From contig NC_083606.1 in the NCBI RefSeq assembly GCF_029168945.1, forward strand, positions 19,308,041 through 19,372,040: a DNA stretch of 64,000 bases, read 5' to 3'. The notes under the pieces were generated by a model, which saw only the letters and a list, made by a program, of their open reading frames with translations, was not told the DNA's origin and searched no databases. Origin of the DNA: Cannabis sativa (taxonomy: Eukaryota; Streptophyta; Magnoliopsida; Rosales; Cannabaceae). Positions 1-11,078 of the stretch are shown here, piece after piece. A program made the position numbers and the translations under genes. Position 1 is the first letter of the stretch. Each line of letters starts with the position of its first letter.

Positions 1-545
1 CTATGAATGTCAATATCCACCTGCACCTTGAAGAAAGTTGTCCAGGAAGCTGGCTTGTCCTCCTCCAGATCAAGCTTTATCACGTTACCAACCAGCCCCC
101 CTAGTAGATATCCATTGGCACTTGAGTAAAACTCATGGGGCAGATGGTGAACTTGCACCCAAACTCTTAGAGAGTTAAAAACAATCGGCCCGTCGACACT
201 CGGAGTCCAATCTTGCAGAGCCAATGTATAACCACGAACACACCAAGGACCGTTAGCAATGGCCCAGTTCCTGTCGTTAGCGTTATCAAAGCCAAACTTG
301 AAAACATTGGAGGTCTTCACATCATCCACCATAGCCACAATACTAACCGGCTTTTTCCAGGTCTTAGCCACAAATTCCACAACAGTAGGTACATCCACAT
401 TCATGGGAGCAATCACTTTCCCGTACAAAGAAGACGAAGCTAAAGCCTTAACTGAAGAAGGGCACGGTGAAAGCTTGACAGAAGTTTCCATGCACGTAAA
501 GTTCTTTCCTTTAAGGGGAGGCTTTGAAGTAATGATTGGCTCCAT
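1..545 (-). CDS. LINE ORF1-like DUF4283 protein, N-terminal part, runs off the window
   Basis: Reading down from an ATG at 545-543 the minus strand stays open for 181 codons to the window edge, so the 3' end is not visible. The product starts MEPIITSKPPLKGK and then matches the plant DUF4283 pattern: KFGFDNANDRNWAIANGPW (about residues 86-104), then a tryptophan-rich stretch with LALQDW, then LRVWVQVHHLP (about 129-139). DUF4283 usually precedes a CCHC knuckle in ORF1 of plant LINE-type elements and related genes. The zinc knuckle would lie beyond the edge. Unlike the other LINE in this window there is no stop or frameshift in the visible part, which suggests a younger copy or a retained gene. 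Assignment to DUF4283 is by motif memory; LINE ORF1 versus a domesticated DUF4283 gene cannot be decided here. Confidence 0.7.
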   Translation of the reverse strand, partial: MEPIITSKPPLKGKNFTCMETSVKLSPCPSSVKALASSSLYGKVIAPMNVDVPTVVEFVAKTWKKPVSIVAMVDDVKTSNVFKFGFDNANDRNWAIANGPWCVRGYTLALQDWTPSVDGPIVFNSLRVWVQVHHLPHEFYSSANGYLLGGLVGNVIKLDLEEDKPASWTTFFKVQVDIDIH

Positions 546-1449
546 AAATGCACACAAGCAGAGAAATAAATGGACCCCAAGAACACACACACCTACCCAA
601 ATCTCACCAACTACAAAAACTGTTAATGACCGAAACTTTACACTAGAAAAAGGTCGCTCCAACCCACCCCAGTCAACCTAAGGCAAACAAACACAAAGGG
701 CCAGAAAAGGATAATAAACAAAACACAAATACAGACTAACCAAGCACAAACACACCAGAGAGAGAATGAAGAAACAGGAGACTTAGTGAGGACCTTGTTA
801 CAAACACAGAAGGACGGAACAGGAGACTAAGGGAAGATACGAAAGAAGGAAACACACACCCAAGAGAGAAAGTAAATGACCATCCCTCTTGTCTGAAATA
901 TTCTTTAACCTTATACTCTCACACTGGTCCCTGACATATGTCATGTTCCTCTCTCTCTCTATCCCATTTTGCCACATTCTATAATGGTACAAGTAATATT
1001 TCTTAAGAAAGAAAATCTGAATATAGAGAAATAGATAAAGCAAAATTAAGAAACAAGTAGATGAAATATAACATTATTATTTTCTTAATATAGAAAAAAA
1101 CATAAACATATTAATACAAAAGAAACGACCTTACAAAAAAAAAAACAACATAAATGAAATAAGCTAAAAAAAAAAAGAAAAGTATAATAGTACCAATATT
1201 GAATTTAAGAAACCAATGTAAAATTACTATTTTTGATCGTATTTTGTAAAAACTATTAATTGAATTATCTATTTTGTTAAATGACAAATATAAATGCTAT
1301 ATCTTCTAAATTGATACAAAATAGTACCTTGAGCTGATTTCTTAATAAATTTTTATAATAATTCGATATGAAGGTGCTACGACAAGATTAGTTATATTTT
1401 CTACATCTGTTCATGCCAAACTTTGTCCTAAAGTTGGTTATATTAAAAA
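546..1449. other. spacer upstream of the DUF4283 ORF
   Basis: A moderately GC-containing leader (about 546-800), probably the 5'UTR of the minus-strand DUF4283 unit, passes into AT-rich DNA. A TC-type run lies near 950-962. No convincing coding frame was seen. Confidence 0.5.
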
Positions 1450-1829
1450 GGGTGTCTACACATTTGGTACCCTGTATTTTATCTAAATACAAGTTTGGTA
1501 CCCTGTATTTTTAATAATGCTTATTTGGGACCTTGTATTTTACAATCATACGTATTTGGTACCCTAAATTCAAATTTTTTTGATAAAATTTAATCAATAC
1601 AATCAATTTACTAAAATTTTATGAATTCTGAATTCAAATTTTTTTATTTGATAACATATAATTGAGAACTGTTTGGTTAAATTAATAAAACTGTATTGAT
1701 TAAATTTTATTTTAAGGTACTAAATATGTATAGTTTAAAAATATGAGGTACCAATTAAGTATTATTGAAAACATAAGGTACCAAATATGTTTTCCATAAA
1801 AACACAAGATCCTAAATGAGTATATTCCC
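1450..1829. mobile_element. Mutator-like MITE, 380 bp, with perfect 9-bp TSD
   Basis: The element starts GGGTGTCTACACATTTGGTA and ends in the reverse complement of a similar sequence (GGGAATATACTCATTTAGGA). The terminal inverted repeats stay alignable for about 120 bp with repeated TTTGGTACC blocks. It is flanked on both sides by the same 9 bp, tattaaaaa (1441-1449 and 1830-1838). Long TIRs with 9-bp duplications are typical of Mutator-like elements. It is too short to encode transposase, so it is non-autonomous. Confidence 0.85.
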
Positions 1830-1838
1830 TATTAAAAA

Positions 1839-2430
1839 AAATTAAGCTCAAGATACTATTTTATAACATTTTAGAGAATAGAGAGTTTAATTTATTTTTT
1901 CAGTAAATGAGTAAGAATGTTATTGCAGAACTTCAAACACTACAAACAAACCATTCTTACTCTACCTTTTACTTGTTTTCTCATTCTTCTAATGAGAAAA
2001 CCTCAAAGAAATCTTTACTTTAATTCTATTTATAATTGAATAAATTGTATAAACCTTTTGATTCTATAAGCCGTTCATTTTTAGATTCTGAAATTCTAAT
2101 TTATCATTTAATAATAAAATAAAAGGGAATTACTCTACATACTATTTTTTTAATTTTTTTTTTCAAATTTACGGTTTAAGTTTGTAAAGTGGTTTCTCCG
2201 GTAGTTTTTATGTGAGTTGTTATACGATTTTTTGTTGCGATTTAGGTTGCAGGGCTAGTTACAATAGGAGTTTATGTAGAATTTCGTAAAAATACAAAAA
2301 AAAAAAAAAAAAAAAAAAAAACTGTTTTGAAATATAAAAATAAAAAAGCTCCTAAAATAAAAGTTGGATTAGTAACTTTTATAAAATTGTCCAAAATGAT
2401 ATTAATCCATACAAAAATAAGAGGAAGTGA
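1839..2430. other. AT-rich spacer with poly(A) run
   Basis: AT-rich sequence without a coding frame. It contains an uninterrupted run of 26 A at 2296-2321. Nothing else is recognised. Confidence 0.6.
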
Positions 2431-2438
2431 AAAAATAA

Positions 2439-3984
2439 GGGCATTTTACAAAAATACTGCATTTGGGGTAATTGTTTTCAATTTTACTGCCACACGGCAG
2501 AATTAACATTTATACTGTCCTCCCTTTTTTTTTTTTTCTTTTATACTGTCAACAACAAAACAAAAGTATGAGGCCTCCATCTTTGACAATCACAGACATA
2601 ACCACCACAACAACACCAGGACACCGGAAAATAACCATTAATTCCGACAAGAATAAACAAAAGCAGTAAAATCGACGTCAATAAATAATCATGGCAAAAC
2701 AACGGTAAAACAACACTAAAACAATCAAACAAAACAAAAGAAAAAAAATGATTAAAAAAAACAAACAATCTGCTGCACAACCTCAACACCAGATGCAAAA
2801 TCAACTATATTTGCAAGTCTATTCCTAGAAAATTATAAAAAAAAAAACTACTAAAACAACACTGAAACAACACAAAAACAAATGAAGCAAATATAACAAC
2901 TTAGAAAAATATAAAAGAAACACACACCTCAAAACTCTCTTGTGAGTGAGCTCGTCAAATATATTTATAGGAGAACCAAAAGAAAAAAACCACAAAAATA
3001 GCCAAAGAGAACGAAGAAGAAATGTATTTATAGCCTCCATCTTCCACACTCACAGACATAACCATCACAACAACACGAGAACACCCAGAAAATACCTATT
3101 AATTCCAGCGAGATGGAGCAAGGGCAGTGAAATCGGCATCAAATAAATAAATCATGAAAAACAACAGTAAAACAATACTAAAACAATAGTAAAACAAAAA
3201 AAACAATAAAAGAAAAAAATGATCAAAAATTAACTATGTTGTGCACATCCTCAATACTAAATGCTCTATATTTGCAAGAAAAGTTCTAGAAAATTAGAAC
3301 AAAAAAAAACCACACTAACTCTTATATTTTCAAAAAAAAACATAACTAAGAACTTCAAAAAATTAAAAAAAAAAAAAAGAAGAAGAAAAGAAAAGAAGAT
3401 GAAGAAGAAGAAGAAGAACTAAACATGAAAAAAAATAAAAATCATGAAAAACAACAGTAGAACAATACTAAAACAACGGTAAAGATGAAGAAAAAAAAAA
3501 CTTGAAGAAGAAGATGAATATTAGAACATGGGGGTGAGATTTATTTGAAAAGCTAGAAGATAAAGATGATGAAGAAGATGAATAGTGAGAAATGGGAGTG
3601 GGATTTTTAAATCTATTTAAATAAAAAAAAAGAATGAGACATGGGGTGTGATTTTTAAATTTATTTAAATAAAAGAAAAAGTAAAACATGTCACTTTTAT
3701 GACACATCCCATCAACCTTTTCATCAAAATAATAATTATTAAATTATCTCAAAAAATAATAATTATTAAATATTAAAAATAATAAATAATAACTTTTATA
3801 TCCATTAAAATAAAAAATTAAATAAATAATTGAGCCCATGTCCCAATCAATCTAAAAAAAAAAAAAAAAAAAAAAAAAGTTGGTAGCCGAAAAAAATAAA
3901 AAAAACAGTACAAAAGTTATTTTTGGAGTGTAACAGTATAAAAGAAAGAAAATGAGAAAACACAGTAAACTGTGTAAATTTCCC
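2439..3984. mobile_element. Mutator-like non-autonomous TIR element, about 1.5 kb, with 8-bp TSD
   Basis: The left end GGGCATTTTACAAAAATACT and the inverted right end GGGAAATTTACACAGTTTAC are imperfect long TIRs in which tactgt motifs recur on both arms. The same 8 bp, aaaaataa, flanks both ends (2431-2438 and 3985-3992). The interior has no transposase. It consists of A-rich sequence, CAACA-rich stretches and an internal tandem duplication (2573-2850 and 3033-3312). Boundary and class are inferred from TIR plus TSD only. Confidence 0.65.
2573..3312. repeat. internal tandem duplication, offset about 460 bp
   Basis: Two diverged copies, about 2573-2850 and 3033-3312, share gcctccatct, cacagacataacca, aaaacaaca and agaaaatta landmarks in the same order. 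The offset is about 460 bp. The pair lies wholly inside the TIR element at 2439-3984. No protein-coding signal was found in either copy. Confidence 0.7.
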
Positions 3985-3992
3985 AAAAATAA

Positions 3993-5907
3993 TATAACTT
4001 ACATAAAAGAAAATAAGATTTCCACAAAAAATACGTGTTAACAATATCTATAATGGTTAGATTATATTAGGAAGTATATTTGTTTATTTGTATATATATT
4101 CGGATGAGTAGATTCGACTTATGACTATACTTATTGGTTGACATTTATTCGAGAATTCTTCTAGCGTGCATAGTATATATTGGCTTCTCTCGAGAAGTTT
4201 TTTTCATCCTGTTCTAGCACTATTCCATGTAGTATAATTATGATGACTGAAAGCAAGATAAAAGTCCACCACAAACTTCAGTTTTTTTTTTTTTTATTTT
4301 ATATTTTTGATGATAGAGAGAATAACACTACAATTACTCTGTCCATCACACACTCATATACATCCAGTCATATATATATATATCCTAATATCTGTATTAT
4401 AGACTTTACTTTTTTAGGGGTTTGCTTATAGAATATCATCACCTTCCACTTTTTGATCTTGATCTTCTTCTTTTCTTATTTAATTTAAATAATAATAAAC
4501 AACGCTGTTGGATTGATTGATGAAAAGTAGGGACTGAGATTGAGATAGCTAGCGCATATATAGTGACAAGTTTAGAATCCAAGACAGTTTAACTAATTTA
4601 TGCCTAGCTATACTCAAATGGACACTTTTCCTTAACTAAGATACTCAAGAAAGGAAAGCCAAAAAAATAAATAAATAATTATAAAAAGCCTTCAATATTT
4701 AGATTAATATTAATATATACACAGCTTGGTCCTGTTGCCTGGACCCCATGTAATGTGGTTGGGGAACTAATTCACACACAGAATTGGGCCCTTGTTAACA
4801 TCTTTTAAGCATATAACACAAAAAGTTAGCTTAGAACAGGCAAAGGAAGAATCTCTTAAAAGCTAAGTAATGGAGTGTAGAGGGGGAAACCACAATACTT
4901 TTTTTATAGTCACTTTTCAACCAATAATGTGGGAAATATCTTTGCATTAGTCAATGAATATATATCAAGCTTTATTATTTGCTGTCCAATTTTCAAGTTT
5001 CAAATATGTATTGCATCATCCAATTTTGGCAACGGCATATATATATATAGTACAGCAATTAATATATATGTATATGGTAATTTAAAGGTACTTAAGACAT
5101 ATTTGATAACAATCAATGATCAATAATTAGCATGAAGTTGAGATGAACTTGAGTGCAAATATATACCATCAACTGATATGGAAGGAAAAGTTGAGTTGAC
5201 TCACTTTGAACTTGGATATATATTGCATCTATATATGCTAGCTTTTGACGCGGCGCATCTGGTTCTTATCTGCATAATTGTGTATTTCCTTTGAGATTTG
5301 ATGCTTAAAGGAATAGTAAATTATTGAACTAAGATATATATATATATATACATATATAGCATGTTTTGTAAAGAGAGTTCAAGCAGATTCCTTGAATCTA
5401 CGATGGATCTGTTTCCTTCTCTTCTTCCTTGTGCATTCTTTTCATTTTTTGTTTTTTTTTTTTGCATGAAGATGATCCAAAAATAACCATTATTATTAAG
5501 GTTGGACCACACACTTTTTGCAGTATTAGTAATGTGTATAAATATCTTTATTAATTTATTATATATATTTGACTGTATGCTTCCCTATACCACATACGAA
5601 AACGGTCCAAGCTATATACATATATATATATTTATATATATTTATAAGAGACACCTAATATAATATATATATAGTATCTGATATTTATGTTAAAAACGAA
5701 AACAAGGAATTTCATTGTTTTATGTAAGAATTGCAACATAAAACTTGAAACCCTTTCTAAATTAAAACATGGCCATCCATAAGAGAAAAAGGGCCTTCAA
5801 CAACGATTAATAATCTACTAAACTTATTATGCTCTTAAAGAGAAAAAAGAAAAAGCAGCATTTGACATTGAAGCTTGAGAAGACCTTCTTCGAAGTAGTC
5901 CTTTCTC
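3993..5907. other. AT-rich intergenic DNA downstream of the zinc-finger gene
   Basis: Contains several TA dinucleotide runs (near 4370-4382, 5038-5049, 5335-5352, 5618-5640). There is a somewhat more complex segment at about 4730-4800 without a coding frame. An AATAAG-like hexamer on the minus strand near 5830 could serve polyadenylation of the gene to the right. No gene is recognised. Confidence 0.5.
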
Positions 5908-6895
5908 TTATACTTCACTACCTGAAATACAAGGATTATGTGTATCATATATTTGTCTATGTGAAACATGTGATAAATATGTATAATACAATTAATTATT
6001 GGGATTGAGATTGAGATCGAGTTGAGTTGAGTAAGTTCATACCATAATCCCTTTGCGTTTTGCATTTATGGCAAATCGTCCTGCTAGCATAATTGTGTTC
6101 TCCACATCCAACTCTGTACAAACACAAAGGACATTCTATATTAGAAAAGAGAATCAACCTCAGCAATCTGACATTTCAATTTTTTTTTTATTTGAACACT
6201 ATATTATATGCTGAAAATGTTGATATATACATGGTTTGTTTTAATATAACCCGATAAATCTATACGAGTCTCATTCGATTATCCTTATTTGTCAACATCT
6301 TCATATTTTCATATATTAATATTAATTAGCTAGGTCATTGATAGTCCATCTAACTAGTGGGAGCAACATATTAAGAAATCTATATATAGCCTATTATCTT
6401 AAAGTTTTTATATCTGATCAGTTTTAATTGGATCATCATCATATTCATATGACATGATCACTAGCTATATGATAATCTAGAGAAAGATAATGTACAATGC
6501 AGGCTATTAATAAGCTTCATATTATATTAGTTTTCTACGATGAATGTGAATAGGATCACTGACCTAGAGCAAAACCAGTCACCAGATTTCCAGCCAGGAG
6601 GAGCACTGCTGTTATCAGAACCATAAGCAGTCATCATTTGGGCGCCATAGCCACCACCGTAGTCATTTTTGATGGAGCCACACCTGAAACACTGGGATCG
6701 GCTAGCGTAGTTGTGGCTTCCACAGTTGCAGAACCAGTCACCAGCCAAAACCTCTGTCCTATTATTGTAACAATAGGTAGAAGGGTCAGGCCCACCGTAC
6801 TTGGGGTACTGGCAACGCTGGCATTGATCCCTCTTCTTGAAATTCACATGTTGGCATGCACCACACATCCAATCTCCTGATCCAGTCCAGCTCAT
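5908..6895 (-). CDS. RanBP2-type zinc-finger protein (three fingers), spliced host gene
   Basis: Modelled as complement of three coding exons: 6895-6564, 6113-6043 and 5921-5908, giving 417 nt and 138 aa. The ATG at 6895 opens MSWTGSGDWMCGACQ. Finger 1 (about residues 6-30) has C-x2-C-x10-C-x2-C with the W and N typical of RanBP2/NZF fingers. Finger 2 (about 51-72) reads GDWFCNCGSHNYASR and then CFRC. Finger 3 (about 105-128) is split by an intron and reads GDWFCSRVGCGEHNYASR and then CHKC. All splice sites are GT-AG, the phases agree, and splicing restores finger 3, which supports the model. The family binds single-stranded RNA or ubiquitin-like partners; a nuclear or cytosolic RNA-binding role is inferred, not shown. 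Length and layout recall small three-finger proteins such as Arabidopsis AT2G26695 (from memory). Finger 2 has only one residue between its first two cysteines, which is odd. The last exon is tiny (14 nt, ending GSEV). Confidence 0.88.
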
Positions 6896-6912
6896 TCTCT
6901 TTCTCTCTCCTT

Positions 6913-7296
6913 CTACATGTCAAAACAAACAAATTTATATATGTATATATACAAAAATCAGAAAAGAATGTTTTAAATATCCTTAAGTATTATAGTCATC
7001 ATTCCATTTTTAATATAAAATTAACAAGTTTGGAAATGAGCTAACTACTAATAACATAAAATAATGCATGTGTTAACAACAAAAAGCACGCCGTAATATG
7101 ATTTCATAAGATCTTCATGCATGGCACTAGGAAACAAATTTTTTCAAATACCCTTAAATCATACACTAATTTAATTTAATCTATTTTTTTTTTTAATAAA
7201 AAAGAAAGAAAAGAAGAAAAGAGCTTGAAGCAAGTTTGAAGCCAGATAGAAATGCACAAAATAATAGAACGAAAGATCGAAGAGTTGAAAGCTCAC
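6913..7296 (-). other. 5'UTR intron of the zinc-finger gene
   Basis: On the minus strand a donor CACG|GTGAGC at 7297/7296 and an acceptor TGTAG|AAGG at 6913/6912 bracket 384 AT-rich bases. Only 17 nt of UTR remain before the ATG at 6895. Leader introns are common in plant genes of this kind and often raise expression. This is predicted from splice consensus only. Confidence 0.6.
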
Positions 7297-7453
7297 CGTG
7301 TGGAAAAGTACTATAGTGATCTCGAGATCAAGAGCTTGGAAAAAATAAAAGAAGAAAACTCTATCTCTCTTGCTAGTTTAGTACTACTTTTCTTTGGTAG
7401 AGGAGTAAATTGAGTGAATGAGTTGGTGATCTTTGTTGTTTGGGTTGGAGGGG

Positions 7454-7461
7454 TTTATATA
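7454..7461 (-). promoter_or_regulatory. TATA box of the zinc-finger gene
   Basis: The minus strand reads TATATAAA about 160 bp upstream of the 5'UTR intron donor, followed by a C-rich cccctcc leader start. With the usual 30-bp spacing, transcription would begin near 7425. No other candidate gene lies close enough to use it. Confidence 0.6.
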
Positions 7462-7469
7462 CCCTCATA

Positions 7470-8560
7470 TGTGGGCCATGCATGTTCCTTTGTACTTTAT
7501 ATATTTATTAAATTTCCTTCTCTACGGGGGATTCTTTACTCAACTAGCTATAGTTCTCTCCTTTTATTTATTTATGTTTTATTAATTGGAAGGGAAGGCT
7601 AGTATGTATCTCTCTCTCTCTCGTTGTGTGCATGCATATACATACAAATTACTTCAACTACAATCCCACTCATATCATGACCCATGACCCATGACCCATG
7701 CAGTCATGGCCCTTTCCTTCCCCTTTTTACATGATATATTCCCTTAATTATTTATTATATTGGAAAAACAGTAACACTAAGTAAGAGAAAAAAAAAAATA
7801 TATATATTCCATAATGTCTCTGAAGTATAAAGATCATCTTCGTACTGATCATTGCATTATTAATCATAATAGTGACAAATTAACGCGTACATATTTTTTG
7901 AGTCTGTAAAATACCTTCATACTTACAGAAGCTCGAATCAGCCAAATAACATCCAATACCACGGAGCTAGGAAAACCCGCTAGTACTATAGCACTTCAAA
8001 ATTATATAATTTATTCAAAATATAAGATTACATAATACTTATTAGATGGATATTTCTATTTATAACTACATTTTTTTGTAGAAAATCACGTACAATGCAC
8101 ATGCGCACAAGAGGCGAAGATCTACAAAATTACATATCCAAAGCCATACTATATATATTATATTACAAATTAAAAAGGAAAAACACTAATTAATTCTAAA
8201 TATTATAAACTATAGTTTGTATATCGATCTATCGACTTTTTAATTTTCTAAATTAATTAGGTTTTTATAAATATGCTCTAGCTAGCTCAATATGTTTCGC
8301 CCATGCGCACCCATGAATTCTTTCTATATATGTATTGTGTCCGGTCTGTTTGGTTATAATTATTGAAGAACTGATTCTATTTTAATTCATTTGGGGTGGA
8401 GCCTTATGAATTTCTCAAAGATATATATAAGAGTTGTTATTGGTTTAACACTTAGCTAACTTTTACTTTTTTTTTTTCTTCAATTATCATTTTTCTCTAA
8501 ACTTTATGTGGTGATCCCTTTAAAATTTTTAAAAATTCATACAACGATGTAGTACATCAT
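7470..8560. other. upstream region of the zinc-finger gene
   Basis: AT-rich promoter and spacer DNA. It holds a CT run at about 7610-7624, CATGCATG-type RY motifs near 7480 and 7632, and four tandem catgacc-like units at about 7676-7702. No coding frame was seen. Confidence 0.5.
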
Positions 8561-8563
8561 TTA

Positions 8564-9058
8564 GGTGCCGTTTGGTAATAATTTTGTTTTTTAATTTTTT
8601 AATCAGAAAATGAAAGTAAAATTTTTGTTTTTAAAAGTTTTGTTTTTGAAAAATAAAAATACGTTCTGCAACCACTTTTGCTTTTCAATTATAAAAACAG
8701 AAAACAAAAGTGTGTTCTGTAAAATTTATTTTTATTTTTATTTTTTGATTTTATTTACGTCGGGTCTAAGTTCGGGGTCGGATCCGGGTTCAAATTAGAT
8801 GTCGGGTTCAGCGCCAGGGTCGTGGGGGAGATTTGGGTCCGGGTCTGATCGAAGTCCAAGATATTGATTAAGAAAAAAAACTGTTTAAAAAAATATTAAA
8901 AGTGATTTTTTTTTTTTGTTTTTAAAAGTTTAATTTGATTCTCAATTAAAAAATTGAAAAGTAAAAACAGTTTTATAGAACATGTTTTTGAAAAATATTT
9001 TCACTTTTTCAATTTTAAAAATACAAAACTGATTAAAAAAGTGTTACCAAACGACACT
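8564..9058. mobile_element. Tourist-like (PIF/Harbinger) MITE, 495 bp, TTA TSD
   Basis: The ends GGTGCCGTTTGGTAA and (inverted) AGTGTCGTTTGGTAA form 15-bp TIRs with two mismatches. Both flanks are TTA (8561-8563 and 9059-9061), the target preference of Tourist-type elements. The arms remain inverted-repeat-like inward, rich in AAAAACAG/CTGTTTTT. The centre (about 8758-8855) is a G-rich block of GGGTC/GGGTT units unlike the arms. No transposase is encoded. Confidence 0.75.
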
Positions 9059-9061
9059 TTA

Positions 9062-10610
9062 ATTTTTAAAATTTCATACAATGAACTTTTTTTTTTTAAT
9101 TATAAAACTTTTTACAGTGTTTTCTTTTAATTATCATAATTTTAAAGAATAATTTTTTCTTCAATAATCAAAACTTAATACATTATTTTGCTTTTTCAAA
9201 AAAAAAAAAAAACACATTATTTTACACTTTTTTCATAACTTTACTAATATCTTTACTTTTAATATATTTTACTTAATTTTTCCTTTTCAAATTAATATAA
9301 GAAATCTAGATTAAATAATATTATTTTCAGCTTATATATTTTGCAGGTAACTTTAATCTAGCTAATATATTTATGTTATATCAAATGTGTTTATGTATAA
9401 TAATTAAATGTGCTTTTTTTAACAAATAAAAAAAATATTACAATTAAAATTTAAATCTACTACGTACACATATCTCTTTTATTTTTTATCTTTTATTAAA
9501 TATTGCTTTATAATATAAAGTTTTTTTTTAACATTGCAATTCATCAAATTTAAACCCATATTGCACATATCTAAAAAAAAATATTATCTTTCTATTATCA
9601 TTTTTCTACCAATCCATATATCTAAAAAATATATTTCTATTATTATTTTCCTTTTAAACAATAAAATAGAAAAAGTGTTTATATTTCTTAAAAAAACCAC
9701 TAATGTGAGCCGTTACCAAAAAAAAATATTTTTCTATTATTATTTATAAAAAAAAAATAAAAAAGACTATATATGATATTTCTAAAAAATTAAAAATATT
9801 ACGGTTAAATTAAAATTATAATTCACAACAAATTTTAAATATTATTATATTTCATTTTTATAAATAACAATTAACTTAAATATTATTTAATTAAAAAATA
9901 ATGTTATTTATTGAATAACATTAAAAAAGTATTAATTATACAACTAAAAATAAACATAACTAATTATATAAAAATTAAGAATATAACTAAGTATACGTTT
10001 ATTACACGTAATACTAACCTAGTAGATATATGTATATATATTTATACTAGGTATTTGTAACATGCAATGTAGGTTTGTTTAAAAAAAAACATGTTTACTT
10101 AGAGTTGTATTAGAGTTGTTATTATCTAATTATTAATTTAAATAACAATAATAATTAAATCTAAAACATTAATTATATTTTTTAAATATATAAACTAATT
10201 TTAAATTTATTTATAAAAACTATCTAATTTAATTTTTTGAGCTAATGATCTAACTAATTATATAAAAAAAATAAGTAAATAATTTTAGATATTTTAAATA
10301 ATATAACTAATAAATTTATTATAAAGAATGATTAATTAATTGAATTAACATTTAATTCAAATTTAAATTTAAATATATAGATATATATATAAAAAGTAAT
10401 AATATCTAATTTTGTTAATTCATTTAAATTAAATTTAAATATTGAAAGCTATTTTTTTTTAAAAAAAAATAATTAATTGATTGATTTAAGAGTGTAAGTT
10501 TTAACCATTAACTTTAATAAAAAAAAAAAAATCTTTAAACCCACAATTTTTATTAGGTAACAAAATTTAGATGTATATCTATATTTATATGCATACCACT
10601 ATTAACTATC
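9062..10610. other. very AT-rich spacer
   Basis: Poly(A), poly(T) and TA-rich sequence with short tandem similarity, for example the repeated blocks around 9580-9740 with ttctattatta. No coding frame or element boundary could be supported. Confidence 0.5.
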
Positions 10611-10623
10611 ATTGGCATTAAAC

Positions 10624-10936
10624 TTTTTAGTGACAACCTTTTAGTCACAACAATTTTTTTTTTTTTTTTTTGTGATTAAATGAGATTTTTAGTCACAATA
10701 AAAATGTTACTTGTGACTAAACATAGTATTTAGACCCAAGTTATCACTAATTTAGTTTTAGTCATAACAAATATTGTGACTAAAAACATATTTAGTCACA
10801 AAAAATTTTGATTTTTGTGACTAATATTTTTAGCTACGGACATCTTAATCACAACGTAAGAATGATAATTTATAATTAGTCACAATTTTCTTATTTTTTT
10901 GTTGTGACTAAAAGTAAAATTTTTTATTGTGCCTAT
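10624..10936. mobile_element. CACTA-like subterminal repeat fragment
   Basis: The motif TTTAGTCACAA or its inverse TTGTGACTAAA recurs at least eight times in both orientations within about 310 bp, ending in ttttttattgtgcc. Dense short repeats in both orientations next to a CAC.A-like end are typical of CACTA subterminal regions. The CACTA terminus itself is degenerate and no TSD was found, so this could also be a different MITE family. Confidence 0.4.
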
Positions 10937-11078
10937 ATAAATACTTAATTTACTACTTTTGTGCAACAAAGTTGTTTTTAAATCATAATATGAACATTTT
11001 AAATTATTATAATTTTTTTAAAATTATTTAGCTAGGGAGGTCCTTATAATGTTGAGTTTTAATCTTTGGTATACAAAT

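Noticed and set aside
259..681. 140-codon plus-strand ORF
   Set aside because: Overlaps the DUF4283 coding sequence on the opposite strand and has no recognisable motif; it is a shadow frame.
4733..4754. tgcctggaccccatgtaatg, resembling the start of miR160
   Set aside because: Only the first seven bases agree well, and no complementary arm was found nearby.
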